This document shows positions 11,004 through 22,478 of a DNA stretch of 64,000 nt, piece after piece; position 1 is the stretch's first letter; each line of letters opens with the position of its first letter. The notes beneath the pieces were generated by a model, which saw only the letters and a list, made by a program, of their open reading frames with translations, was not told where the DNA came from and did not search any database. The DNA lies in NCBI RefSeq assembly GCF_029407905.1, contig NC_073630.1, forward strand, positions 46,339,001-46,403,000, given 5' to 3'. This DNA is from Bubalus kerabau. Its lineage: Eukaryota > Chordata > Mammalia > Artiodactyla > Bovidae. The translations under genes and the position numbers were made by a program.

Positions 11004-11187
11004 TTTTTTTTTAATGATTTTTTTTTTTTTTTTGGTAAGAGAAGCTAAGTGGTCCTCAGTTTTTAGTTTTTACTTTTTGGTTGCCCCGTGAAGCATATAG
11101 GATCTTAGTTCCCCAACCAGGGATCAAACCTGAGCCCCCTGCATTGGAAGTGTAGAGTCTTAACCACTGGACCTCCAGGGGAATCCC
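11004..11187 (-). mobile_element. CHR-type SINE
   Basis: T-rich tail at the left, then GATCTTAGTTCCCCAACCAGGGATCAAACC, CCCCTGCATTGGAAG and CTTAACCACTGGACCTCCAGGG, the reverse complement of a CHR SINE head. The 10-bp TSD TCCATTTCTT is at 10994-11003 and 11188-11197. Confidence 0.9.
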
Positions 11188-11204
11188 TCCATTTCTTGAG
11201 AGAT

Positions 11205-11435
11205 AGTGTGAGCTCTGAAATCAAACAGACCAAGTTTGGACTCTAACTTCACCTCTTACCAGTTGTGTGATCTTCGGAGACAACTAAGCTTTGTACCTCA
11301 TTTCCTCATGTGTAAAATGGGAATAGTAGGGATATCTGTCTTGGTTGTTGTAAATATGTTTATGAACATCAACTGTTTAGATTTGCACTGGGCAAACTGC
11401 ATGTGTTCAATAAAATTTAACAATTATTTAATTGT
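11205..11435 (+). mobile_element. MIR SINE
   Basis: Recognised by TCTGAAATCAAACAGACCAAG, TTACCAGTTGTGTGATCTTCGG, TACCTCATTTCCTCATGTGTAAAATGGG and a GTGTTCAATAAAATTTAACAATTATT tail. Confidence 0.8.
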
Positions 11436-11964
11436 CTTCTTGCCTTCTATAGAACTATTTCTGCATCCGTGCATGGCATTAAAAAAATAAAAACTGTTTG
11501 TAATTTTACCTCTGACTACGTCCCCAGTTTCATCTCTTGTTTCCTTTTCATTTGTATCTTATTCTTTGACCAAAATGAAGCACAAGTAATTCTTTAAATG
11601 TGCCATGACCTTCACGTACTGTTGCACGCACTGTTCCCTCTGCTTGAATGCATACCTGACTTCTGGCATGTGCAGAGACCAACAGAGGACAAAGATCCAG
11701 GCTTCTTAACTTCCAGCCTGGGTCTCCGTTCCTACTGCAGCATACTGCCTCTTTCGCCTTCATCCTTTATGCTACTCATCTGAGTATATTATGGGAGCTT
11801 GGTAGAGATAGTGAGGAGCTGGGAATGGCATATGGCAAAGGAAGCCTCCCAAAGAAGTCTTTAGTACCTATAACAATCTATTGTATTAACTCTTTGGAAC
11901 GACATGGATAATACGTCTTTTTCCCTGAGCATTTGGACATAACTCCATGCTTTTAAGAATTTTT
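11436..11964. other. No recognised feature
   Basis: No repeat or exon was recognised. Confidence 0.45.
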
Positions 11965-11976
11965 AATATCATGAGA

Positions 11977-12198
11977 GGGGCTTCTCCAGTGGCTCAGTGG
12001 TAAAGAATCCACCTGCAATACAGAAGCTGCAGGAGATGCGGATTCCATCCCTGGGTGGGGAACATCCCCTGGAGGGGAACATGGCAACCCACTCCAGTAT
12101 TCTTGCCTGGAAGATCCCATAGACCGAAGAGCCTGGTGGGCAACAGTCCAAAGGGTCGCAAAAAGTCAGACATGACTGAAGCAACTTAGCATGCATGC
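11977..12198 (+). mobile_element. Bov-tA SINE
   Basis: Complete element from the GGGCTTCTCCAGTGGCTCAG head to the AGACATGACTGAAGCAACTTAGC tail. The perfect 12-bp TSD AATATCATGAGA is at 11965-11976 and 12199-12210. Confidence 0.95.
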
Positions 12199-12340
12199 AA
12201 TATCATGAGAATTATTGATATGGACTGATACGATATTAACATGGCTGTTACACTGAGTGCTGGTGTTTCCGATGGCAAGTGAGCAGTTGCAGCCCTGTTA
12301 TTTTCCTTCTCCTTTGCTGTGTGGGATGCTGCCTTGAGCT

Positions 12341-12390
12341 GAGCAGATCTGTATTTTGTTTTGTTTGTTTTTTTTGAGCAGATCTGTATT
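12341..12390 (-). mobile_element. Tail-only retroinsertion with TSD
   Basis: The 15-base string GAGCAGATCTGTATT occurs twice, at 12341-12355 and 12376-12390, separated only by a 20-base T-rich spacer (TTGTTTTGTTTGTTTTTTTT pattern). The simplest reading is an L1-machinery insertion, antisense, in which only the poly(A) tail was copied. Confidence 0.65.
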
Positions 12391-13781
12391 GGCTTTGGAT
12401 CTTTCTCAAGGTGCCTGCTCTTCCTTTCATTAGTGTGGATAATCAGAGTTTGATTGTAAAGTATGCCTAGGCCAAGTGCAAGGGCTTTTAAAATTGTCTG
12501 CTGTTTTAGATTATCCAGGCCACTGATCCTCCTTCCTTAGCATGGATAATTGAGAGTGGACTGGGCTGAAGAGTGCTAAGCAGAACCAATTGACAAAATA
12601 AATGAGATTTTAAAAATCCTTTACATTTTAATAATAGAAAAAAACCAAGCTAGATTTTCTTCTCCTTTTTTTAATCAAAAAGAGCCTATTTTATATTTTG
12701 AAACAGTAAATGTTGATATATTTGGCTTTAAGTTGATTCAAAATAGGAGACTATTTCCTATGATGCACCAGTTTAAAATGTATACTAATCATAATAGGTA
12801 CTTAATGGAGTTAGGGGAAAAATTGAAAATATAGGCAAGAGTTTGGATGGTTTCATATTCAATGTCAGATTCTCTTATAACCCTGTTTATGTTTCAACGT
12901 AGCAAGGAGTGGGTGGGAGTTACTTCAGATTCTGAAAAGCTCTCTCTTGAAAGTGGAGGCTATAATTCTTTGTCCCTAATGAGCAGTAACCATGTGGAGA
13001 AAGGCATTTCATGAATGTTTGTGTAAGATTAACAGGATTCTGTTTTCTGGAAATATCTGATCTCATTTGCTTCTCATTTTCATCCTTTCATATTTCCCCA
13101 TGCATGTCCACATGCAGAGAGAAATGTATTTACATGTCACTTGACTGGGAATTTAGAGGACATGTTCGCAAAGGAACGATGTTGTAAATAGGGATTGGTG
13201 TCACTGAATACCCTTCAGGTGTGTAATGAGATAAATAGATTTTGGGGGTTGACCTGGGAATTTGGAACATAATGTAAGAAGCAATGGTGAGTTTCTGGGC
13301 AGGTGACTCATAAAGATGCTTTTTGAAACATGACCCATTTTTATGTTGGGAATTGCCAACCTAAGGCTTAAAGACTCCCATAACACCCATGAATAATCAT
13401 TTAAATGCAGGCTTTGAGACTTGGGGAAAAAAGTGCATTATTTACTCTAAAGACAATAATCTTCCTTTGGCGTTATTGTAGTCCATCATACAGATGCATA
13501 CTGGGGGATCTTTGAAAGAGCAACATTTTCTCTTGATGGTCCATTCCTTCATTTATCTTACAAATTATTATCCAGGTTTGGGTGGCAGGCTCTGGTTAGG
13601 GATGCACAGCAGCCATTCTGCACCAGAGCATAAAAGACTAAGGCTCTTTCACAGAGTGAAATATTACAAAGGGCCTTTGGTCACTGTCTATTGTGTTTGT
13701 GTGAAGAGCAAGACATGGGGAGGGAGGTGCTGTATCCTCTCGTTCTTTAAAAAAAAAAAAAACACAACATGATTATATTTT
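12391..13781. other. Unassigned intron
   Basis: No repeat or exon was recognised apart from an A15 run at about 13748-13762. Confidence 0.45.
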
Positions 13782-13793
13782 AATATACAAGCA

Positions 13794-13931
13794 GGGAGGG
13801 AGGTGGGAGGGGGGTTCAGGATGGGGAACATGTGTACACCCATGGTGGATTCATGTTGATGTATGGCAAAACCAATACAATATTGTAAAGTAACTAGCCT
13901 CCAATTCAATAAATCAATTTTAAATTAAAAA
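13794..13931 (+). mobile_element. L1 3' end, strongly 5'-truncated
   Basis: 138 bp of ruminant L1 3' UTR: GGTTCAGGATGGGGAACATG, TGGATTCATGTTGATGTATGG, CAAAACCAATACAATATTGTAAAG, then the tail. The 12-bp TSD AATATACAAGCA is at 13782-13793 and 13932-13943. Confidence 0.93.
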
Positions 13932-13943
13932 AATATACAAGCA

Positions 13944-15545
13944 AAATACAAAACACCATAGTAAATTACTGACAATAAAATACAGTATTTCATTTGTGTG
14001 GCATGACAAACAGTTAACATCCTTAGCCATAAATGAATTCTTAGAAACTAGTAACAAAGACATTGCTATACCAAGGGAAAAAAAAAAAACACACAACAGA
14101 AGACATGAAATAACACAAGTGACTCGTAAGGGTTAAGCATGTATAAAAATGACTGAGCTGAACAATAACAGAAGAAAAGCAATTTCTTTGTAATATCATA
14201 TTACCAAAGATTAAAAATCTAACATTTGTACAGTTTTAGGAAATATACCCACTTAAATGCTAGGGAACAAGGTTGATGAAGTCCTATTTGTGTAATAGGG
14301 GAAAATCTGGTTTGGACCCAAACTATAAATTTTGGGTATTCTTAGCCCTAACAGTTCCAATTCATTGGAATTATTTCAACAAATTAGTTGGCTAAATTTA
14401 CAATGTACATATAAACCATGTTTACTGCGTAGAAAATTTGTAGCTAGTACATAGATCTCCCCGCCCACCACCCCCCTCTCCAATCCTCTGATTCTTTGTG
14501 GTGGCAAGAGCCTGTCGAGCGTAGGCACACAAGACACTCTTGTGGCTCAACTGATTAGATGAAGGGAAAACAGAAGAGTTGTCCGCATAGAAACTATACA
14601 GCTGGGCCAGACATCCTCTAGGGGCATGCTAGTATATGCTGTGTGGCTCAAAGAAAGATCAGCTACAACTATACTAAGCCTGCAATATGACTGACTTAGA
14701 TGATGATTTTCCTCTTGGTTGTAGAGAAATTAGGCAAGAAGATTCCAAAGAGGTCTATCTCCAGGTTGTACTTGGAGGGTTCCTGGGGATGAATTAGTAA
14801 TTAAAGTAAACTGAATGAATATTTATTTGAATTATGACTGCATAGTTCTTCCTAGATATTTATTTACTGTGGGTACTAGAGTCTGGAGGTTTAAAAGGTC
14901 AGTAGGACGATCATTTGAATCCAAGATTCTAGTGAAGTAGAGGCAAACACGTGACTATGACAGCATGTGACAACTCGAAAGCAGAAGAAACAAAACGCTA
15001 ATGCTTTAGAATGTACCAGCATCACCTGGAGTTCTTGTTTCAAGATTTGGGGGCCTATACCAGGTTATTTAATAGTGATATTTATAGATGGGGCCCAGGA
15101 ATTTATGTTTTTTAAAAATAAATGCTCTGTGTGGTTGTGTTGTGGATGGTTGCCGATGATTCGAGAAATTCTGCCATCGGCTATGTTTTCTGATGACAGG
15201 GTAAATGGTAGGACCTCAAGCCAGAGAGGTAGGTAGGGCCTTGTCATGATGCATATAAGGTTCCAAGCTAGGGAGTTGGTGTCATGATCTTGTGCTCTGG
15301 TTCTTGGGACCCACAAAATATTAAGCACAGGAAGTGCTACAGTGAAGTCCATACACTAGAAGAGTTTTGACATCAGAGTGGAGGAGGAACTGAAGGAAGA
15401 AGACATGGAAGCAAAGGAACAGTTATTCGGCTATTGCAATAGATGAGGAAGATGGTGTCAAAGGCCTGAATTTAGGTAGAGGGGAAAAAATGGAGAAAAA
15501 ACCAGAAAGAGGTATCATTGAGAGAGAACCAAAAGGAAATATTCG
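13944..15545. other. Unassigned intron, 1.6 kb
   Basis: No transposon family was recognised. I considered a minus-strand retrocopy and did not keep it. There is a short C-rich patch at about 14460-14480. Confidence 0.4.
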
Positions 15546-15558
15546 TGAACATAATGTA

Positions 15559-15865
15559 GTGAAAGTCACTCAGTCGTGCATGACTCTGTGACTCCATGGG
15601 CTATACAGTCCATGGAATTCTCCAGGCCAGAATACCGAGGTGGGTAGCCTTTCCCTTCTCCAGGGGATCTTCCCAACCCAGGGATCGAATCCAGGTCTCC
15701 CACATTGTAGGTGATTCTTCACGAACTGAGCCACAAGGAAAGCCCAAGAATACTGGAGTGGGTAGCCTATCCCTTCTCCAGCGGATCTTCCTGACACAGG
15801 AATTGAACTGGGGTCTCTTGCATTGCAGGCGGATTCTTTACCAACTGAGCTACCAGGGGAGCCCA
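15559..15865 (-). mobile_element. Bov-tA dimer
   Basis: On the minus strand a 119-bp tRNA-like unit (15865 back to about 15746, GGGCTCCCCTGGTAGCTCAG head) is followed by a complete Bov-tA unit with a BovB-derived tail (to 15559). It is flanked by TGA(A)(C/T)ATAATGTA at 15546-15558 and 15866-15878, a 13-bp TSD with one mismatch, so the dimer was inserted as a unit. Confidence 0.9.
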
Positions 15866-15878
15866 TGAATATAATGTA

Positions 15879-16741
15879 TGGTGTGAAGGAACTAGAAGGA
15901 AGACTAAGGTGACTCTTGTGATAACAGTTTAGATAACTTTCTGGCTGATGATTCTATGAATAGAGATACAATACACTGGAGAAGGAGAGAGATTGGAATT
16001 TGCTTGGTAGATATATAATTTGGTAGATTCAATTTGGGGTTGAAATTTCTTTAAGGTATTTAAATGGAAATGCCTAGGAAGTGACTGGAAATTCATATCT
16101 CCATTTTTGGATGGGATTTGCTGATAGTTATCAGTGTGTAGCTGATAGTTAAGTCATAAAAGAAGAGAATCCTTGAGATAGGGTTATAGAGGGAAACAGA
16201 AAACGAGCAGGTTGCAAAGTCTGGATTAAGTGCTGTAAAAGAATCAAAAGATTCAGAAGAGCCCACAAGGATGTGGCATTCTTCCAGAAAATGAGAATGA
16301 TTAGAAAGAGCTTGAGGCGTCGTCTAGACCAGTGATTTTATAACAGTTTTTAATGCAGCAGAACTCAGTTTTCAAGGAAAATCTAACTTAGAACTTTAAT
16401 AAAACAGATCCAGATAGAGCATCTCTGGTTGAAGGGAAGAGAGGGAAAATGTATGCCTATCCACCCAGTGTTCCTTTCTTTACTGCTTCTTCCCCACTTG
16501 GCAACTCCTGACTCCTTGCCAGGGAACAGGGCCTTTAAAACATCAATGTGCATTCCTTATTTTATAGAGGCTGGATGATGGATTACATGATCGTTGTCAT
16601 GAAACTCATTTGAAACTCATTTGTGACTGAGGGAGAACATGATGTGATAAAGCCCACAAGAAACAAAGCAGAAAAAGGCAGCATGGAACTTGGAGCCTGC
16701 CCAACGGTGAAGACAACGTAGGGTTTTAAGGAACAGATGAG

Positions 16742-16778
<37 letters not shown>

Positions 16779-18119
16779 CATTCTAAGTTCTAACATTCCA
16801 GGAAGGAGTTGCAAAGGTGGTAGATTTGTGAGTCCATGAAGACATTCAGGGATTCAGTTTCTTGCCCATTTAAGAGGCAGAGCTAAAGGTTTGTGCTGGG
16901 TTGGAGAAACAAAGAGAGTCTTTCCAGTTTCTACAAAATTGAGGCAGTTGTCATGGACATTGCATTGCAATTATAGTCCAGACTCCATCCAAATTCTGGT
17001 AGAAGTGGAACTTTAATGGTAAGATGAACTACAGAGTCAGTGAAGGGTAGCAGTGTCTTTCCTTTATGTAAGAGGGTCTTTGGGAGAGACAATCTAGTTG
17101 GGCAGTGAATTCTTGAAAATTTGTTAGAGTGACATCTTGATGACTTGTCTTAAAATTCTATTTGCAAGACAAGTGTGCTTTCCTTATTAAAATGCATATG
17201 TATTTAAGAAGACCCTTTTGGAAGGTTACTGATGAAACACCACTTTATGCTGCCAACTGGCATACAGTAGAAACTATTTATAGCAACTGCAATCATTCTT
17301 TCACATGCAAACTCCAGAATACTCAGTATGAAGGGAGTTATTTTGAGGTATCAGTGGAAATCTGCCAAGACTGAAGACTGACCCAGTGATTCCTAGGTGA
17401 TTCCACACACACACCTTGAGGAAATTTAATTAGTTTATGAGTCAAAGGAACCTCAAATTATTCCAGGTGGCATCTACCGCCATTGGAAAGTTCTGTTCTG
17501 GAATTGGCAACCTGCAACAAGTTCCAGGCTGGTCTCTCTTCTTAGTAAGACACTTATGGGATATAAATCCTCTTAAGTACATTTTATTGTACCAATTGTT
17601 TTGTTTAGAAAAAGCCTATTGGTTTGTTATTTAAAGTGGTCTATTTAATAGTGTTAATAAATTCTAAAGTTGGAGACCGGGTATTGTTATTTTGGATGTT
17701 CTAACAGTCTTGGTTTTCTAAGTTACTTGACCTTGGCTTGTTTGCTTGACCTTTGTTTTCATAACTTGGGGAAATTCCTCCACCGCACAGAGTTGATACA
17801 GTGGTTCTACATATATGTGGTACAAATATGGAAAATATGTGAATATGTTAACAGTATTTGAATAATTGGATCAGGTCTATGTAACCCAGTGAAACAGATT
17901 AACAGTGAAAATTTTAGGCTAATCAGAAAGTTCAAGTAGAAATTCAATTTCTTATAAAAAAAACTTAACTTCTTACATTTATTATTTTGAGTATAATTAT
18001 AACTGTGTAATAACTATCTAGAAGAAGACTGGAAGATTGTACCACAAAATTTTAATACAGAGAAGTAATATAATGTAGTAGTTACTGGAAACAGTGTTTC
18101 TATACTCCACTAGCTTAGG
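15879..18119. other. Unassigned intron with one microsatellite
   Basis: Apart from (GT)n at 16744-16776 no repeat, exon or RNA gene was recognised. Confidence 0.4.
16744..16776 (+). repeat. (GT)16 microsatellite
   Basis: Uninterrupted GT dinucleotides over about 33 bases, likely polymorphic. Confidence 0.95.
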
Positions 18120-18313
18120 AAAAACAAGAGTTCAAATTTAATTTTCTTAAGAAATGTGGTCTTTGTTATTTAACCTTTTTAAGACTTACTTCCCTCAGGT
18201 GAATAATATCTATGTTTTGGAGGTTATTGGGAGTAGTATGTGAAATAATTTAGGCAATTTCTTGGGCACAGGACCTGATATTTTTAAAATGGCTCACTAA
18301 ATGTTGATAATTG
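18120..18313 (+). mobile_element. MIR SINE, diverged
   Basis: MIR-like blocks: GTTATTTAACCTTTTTAAG, a CCTCAGGTGAATAATATC segment, and GGCACAGGACCTGATA followed by a CTCACTAAATGTTGATAATTG tail. Confidence 0.6.
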
Positions 18314-18382
18314 TCATCATCGTCTTCACTACCATCGTGATACCACCACCATCATCACCATCATCATCACCATCACCATCAG
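18314..18382 (+). repeat. (CAT/CAC)n trinucleotide-rich tract
   Basis: Imperfect CATCATCAC and CACCAT units over about 70 bases, directly following the MIR tail, a common place for such tracts to grow. Confidence 0.85.
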
Positions 18383-18643
18383 ATGATGGGTTAGTCTGGG
18401 TCCTCCAAGAAGCAGATGCCAGGATGGTACTGAACATGCAAGAAATTGATTAGGGGAAATGCCCATGAGAGAAACTGGAGTGGGAGCCCAGAGAGTCTGG
18501 GATGCAGGAGTGAAGGAGTAAGGGAAGAAAGAAAGGAAGATTGTGTGAATCACTTAAACATAAGTGCAGTTCAAAGAAAGTTCACCAGGATCTTTGGGAG
18601 TCCTAGATCCAAAGTCGCCTGTCAGAAGATTCCCGCATCTTCT

Positions 18644-18858
18644 GTGCACACGTGCTAAGTCACTTTAGTTGTGTCCAACTCTTTGCGACCCTTTGGACTG
18701 TAGCCAGACAGGCTCCTCTGTCCATGGGGATTCTCCAGGTGAGAATACTGGAGTGGGTTGCCATGCCCTCCTCCAGGGGATCTTCCTAACCCAGGGATGG
18801 AACTTGTGTCTCCTGCATTGCAGGTGGATTCTTTACCTCTGAGCATCCAGGGACGCCC
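18644..18858 (-). mobile_element. Bov-tA SINE
   Basis: Reverse complement of a complete Bov-tA. The 13-bp TSD TCCC(G/A)CATCTTCT is at 18631-18643 and 18859-18871 with one mismatch. Confidence 0.93.
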
Positions 18859-18871
18859 TCCCACATCTTCT

Positions 18872-20849
18872 AAGTCCAGGATTTTTGTTATAGCCTTTCC
18901 ATGCTCATCACTGGCTGGGACCAACCTGGGGAAGAGTGCCTCAGTGCCAATTCCAGCACAGATGATGAATTTCAGAGCTCAGTCCTCAGTCACATATACT
19001 CCCTGAAGTTAGGGGTTTGTAAAATGTGTTCTTATGGCAGTCACAGTGGTGATTGATTAAAAAGAAATTTTCCCATTTTCGGGGTATTTTATTTTTAATA
19101 TTTAGCATGCATTACTTAACATTTGGGAGAAGAAGTAAAAAAGAATTTAAATTATTTCCTTTTGCTCGGGTAACCTGAACTCTGAGATTTGCCCAGATCT
19201 CACAGTAATTCCCACCTTTTTACTTTGCTTGACTATTTTGGTACAGATATGTTAATACTTCAACTGGATCTTTGCAGGAAAAGTTTTATTTTTGTGCTCC
19301 AACTTTATTTCTGTTTAGAAAACTGATTTGATTAAAGAGTTAAAGTTTAAGTGTTTGTAACAGGGTTCAATTAAAATAGGTCATTCTTGGGGCTCTGAAA
19401 ATGGTAACTGGCCTTGGGCAAATTGGAAGAAAAGTTATAAAATTCAGTTGGATGCATCACAACATTTAACATCTTTAAGGAGGATGTTTTTGCCTAATAG
19501 ATTCAATTTAGAAATATTTAGTGTAGGTCATCAGCTTAAGCATCTAAAAAATGTGTGTTTTTGTTTTTTTTTTTTCCTTTTAGTTATAGGTAGGAACAGG
19601 ATACCTGGACTGTATAAAATAAACAATTTCTGGTGGGACCTTGAAGAAAGTCAATTAGTTTCTGTGACTTTACCAGTAGGTTAAAAAGGAGATTGTAATA
19701 TTGGTGAATAATGTGCTTAGAGATGTTTGCATAAAAGATGCTTTGTCATTGTAAAGTATTATTGAATATTTATGCTCAACCAGACTGAGCCAAATGGCCC
19801 AGAGGAAAAAACAGTCAGATTTATGTAAACCTTGTTCAGTGTCCCAGATACTTCAGGATGGGTGCTCTATATATGAATGAATAAGTAAATGGTATAAACA
19901 TTATTTTAAATTTTGAAAGTACATCAATATTATCTGGGGTGTTAGCCAATGTGCCTGACCTTTGACATTGAAATGAAATGTCTGTCTCCAGGTAACTATT
20001 TCAATCTCATAAATATTTTTAAAGCCAGAGGAATTGACAGCAAGTAATGTTTTCTTAGAATTTTGTGTCTGCAAATAAAGGTAAATTATATCTTTACCTA
20101 AAACCTACAAGAAATGATTGTCTCTCACTCACAGAGTTGCTCTGAGAATTCCCAGACTGAAATTGCATATCTTATACTTCTTTGCTTTCCTTTCTTTTAA
20201 AAAGTGTTGTACTCACTGTCTGCACTGTAGATTTCTATCACTTTATTGTGATAAATTTGAGCCTCAAAGAAATAATAAAAAAAAAATTAGCCGTAAACAC
20301 TGCCCAAGGACTTAATGGATCTTACTGAGCTACGCAATGCAGATGTATTGGGACATTAATAGGTAATAGGAGATAAGAGGCACAGAAGCAATTTGTTTGG
20401 ATTGGGTCACTGCTTAATCCAAATGGGTTCAGCACAAGAATTCATGAAACGTGACAGTGGGCCAAAAGGAACTTGCTGTGACATTTCAGACTCCCCTGCC
20501 TTTCCTAATTAACCATTTCAAGTATAACAAAACTTAGATCACATAAAGATTTAGTAAGACTCACCAGTACCAAGTATAGACCTGTCTGTGGGGGATGAAT
20601 GGTTTTACTCATCTCAGGCAATGGACTATAACTCAATCACACCTCAAGCTGGGCTTTTAATTTCTATGATACATTGACTCTGAACAGCATTTTTCTAAAA
20701 GACAGAAACCATAGCAGAGTTAGCTTATGACATAGTCTGTCATTGAATGCATCTGAATATATTGCATGGATCTAAATATACCTTTGCAAGTTTAATGAGA
20801 TATTTGAAAACATAAAAATCACCTGTAGAAAGAGCTTCCTAGGATGGGA
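18872..20849. other. Unassigned intron, 2 kb
   Basis: AT-rich sequence with no recognised transposon, exon or RNA gene. Confidence 0.45.
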
Positions 20850-20995
20850 ATGATAATAATAATAATAGATGCCTTTTTAAAATAACTGTTATTTGTCACC
20901 ATGCCAGACATTTTGCACATTTCCTATATAATCAATTGCTTTTTAAAGATCTGTGTCCTCACAGATTCAAAGAAATTGAATTGTCCAGGGTAAAT
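20850..20995 (-). mobile_element. MIR fragment, weak
   Basis: The order ACTGTTATTTGTCACCATGCCAGACATTTTGCACATTTCCTATATAATC, then AAAGAAATTGAATTGTCCAGGGT, resembles the reverse complement of MIR (a size-class block, then a TAACTTGCCCAAGGT-like block). Divergence is high. Confidence 0.45.
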
Positions 20996-22179
20996 TATTA
21001 TGTGGGAATTTGATAATTAAAAAAAAAATGTAGACAAAAAATAATAAACCCACGTTCCTATTTAGATAGGTTGTCAGGAATTCTTGCCTCATGTATTTGT
21101 GGGCTTGGTATTCTTTAGATGGTACTATCTGGATGTGATCTACCTCTCTTTGGGTTAAGCTCTCCAAGTCTACGTAGCCCCAGCTCTTCTCTCTTCTCCT
21201 GGGAAACGGGAACTAGGATTGAAACCCAGAGTCATGTCCCAGTATGTACAGATTCATAAATATTTGTTAATATGGTGAAAAAAGATGCAGCTGACTCCGA
21301 AGCTTGTGACTTTTTTTTCACTAGTTAAAAAAGGATAGCTATAGCCCATTTTCATGAATGCTAGGTTTATATAGGTATTCTTAAAACATAAATCAAAATG
21401 GAATTCATTGAAATAAGACATTTGAATTTAACTGACAAGCAGAATTGATTTACCTGGCCCAATTCATGGAATAGATTTAAGGAGCCCATTATTTTGATTA
21501 GTTATGTTGTACAATGAAACCCTTTAATTCACGGTTGATAAGAAAATAATGAAAATCAAATGAGTGTTTCTACAATTCTTGGGTTGATTTGCTTCTGGAA
21601 TTCAGCCAGAATTCCAAGGAGTTGAGGCATCTTGGGGTATTTTATGTCTCCTTTGATGTCACTAGGAAACCACGGATAAAGACACAGTGCTTTTTGTAAT
21701 TTTCATGCATCAGAAGCAGGTAAGAGTTAAAGGGTTTATTTAAGTCTTGCAAAGGGTGTTTCTTCTGGGCAACAGTGGTTTGAATGTAGGGCACTTTTTG
21801 CATTTTAAGCACTGTCTGATCCCTTGTCCCATAGTTATATAATAAGAGAACTTTATTACTTTTAAAGGGAAACAGAAAAAGGGCCACTGGAAAAAAAAAT
21901 GCTTGCTTCTAGGGGAACAGCTTTTATAGTGCATTGTGTCCAGGAGCCATTCAGCTCTGTAGTTGTCAAGGAGGGCAGGAAGTCAAGGTAGGTTACTAAA
22001 AGGACTGGTTACTCTGAGATCTTTTCTTAGGAGAGAGTGTAGCCTGGAGTCTTAGGTATAAATACTGTGTATCAACAGCAACAGGAAACACTGCCTCCCG
22101 ACAAGTTTAAATGCCTCAAATCCCATAACGCATCCAAGGCCTTTTCTCAACAGTGTTGTCAAATAGGAAGACCCAGGTG
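20996..22179. other. No recognised feature
   Basis: Intronic sequence without an identified repeat or exon. Confidence 0.45.
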
Positions 22180-22270
22180 TTAGTATCATTCTTATTTTGG
22201 TTTAAAAAACTGGGCATAGAGAGGCAAAGAAAGGTTGAATGAATTCTCTAAGGTCACAAAGATAGCAAGG
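22180..22270 (-). mobile_element. MIR fragment
   Basis: CTGGGCATAGAGAGGCAAAGAAAGG, TTGAATGAATTCTCTAAGGTCACAAAGATAGCAAGG is the reverse complement of the MIR core. It is cut on the right by the Bov-tA that follows. Confidence 0.65.
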
Positions 22271-22478
22271 TGTTGGTGTTGTTTAGTTACTTCAGTCATG
22301 TTCAACTCTGTGTGCCCCATGGACCGTAGCCCGCCAGGCTCCTCTGTCCATGGGATTCTCCAGGCCAGAATACTGGAGTGGGTTGCCATTTCCTTCTCCA
22401 GGGCATCTTCCCGATCTAGGGATCGAACCTGAATCTCTTTCTTGACAGGCAGATTCTTTACCACTGAGCCAACTGGGG
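22271..22478 (-). mobile_element. Bov-tA SINE
   Basis: Reverse complement of Bov-tA from the BovB-like tail (GTTTAGTTACTTCAGTCATG) to the tRNA-like head (TTTACCACTGAGCCAACTGGGG). Short flanking repeats (AGGTGT) are only suggestive of a TSD. Confidence 0.9.

Noticed and set aside
13944..14830. Possible minus-strand retrocopy of a 3' UTR with a short coding end (PSKYNLEIDLFGIF type frame)
   Set aside because: I could not identify a parent gene, the expected minus-strand poly(A) is absent (the nearby run is A on the + strand), and no TSD was found.
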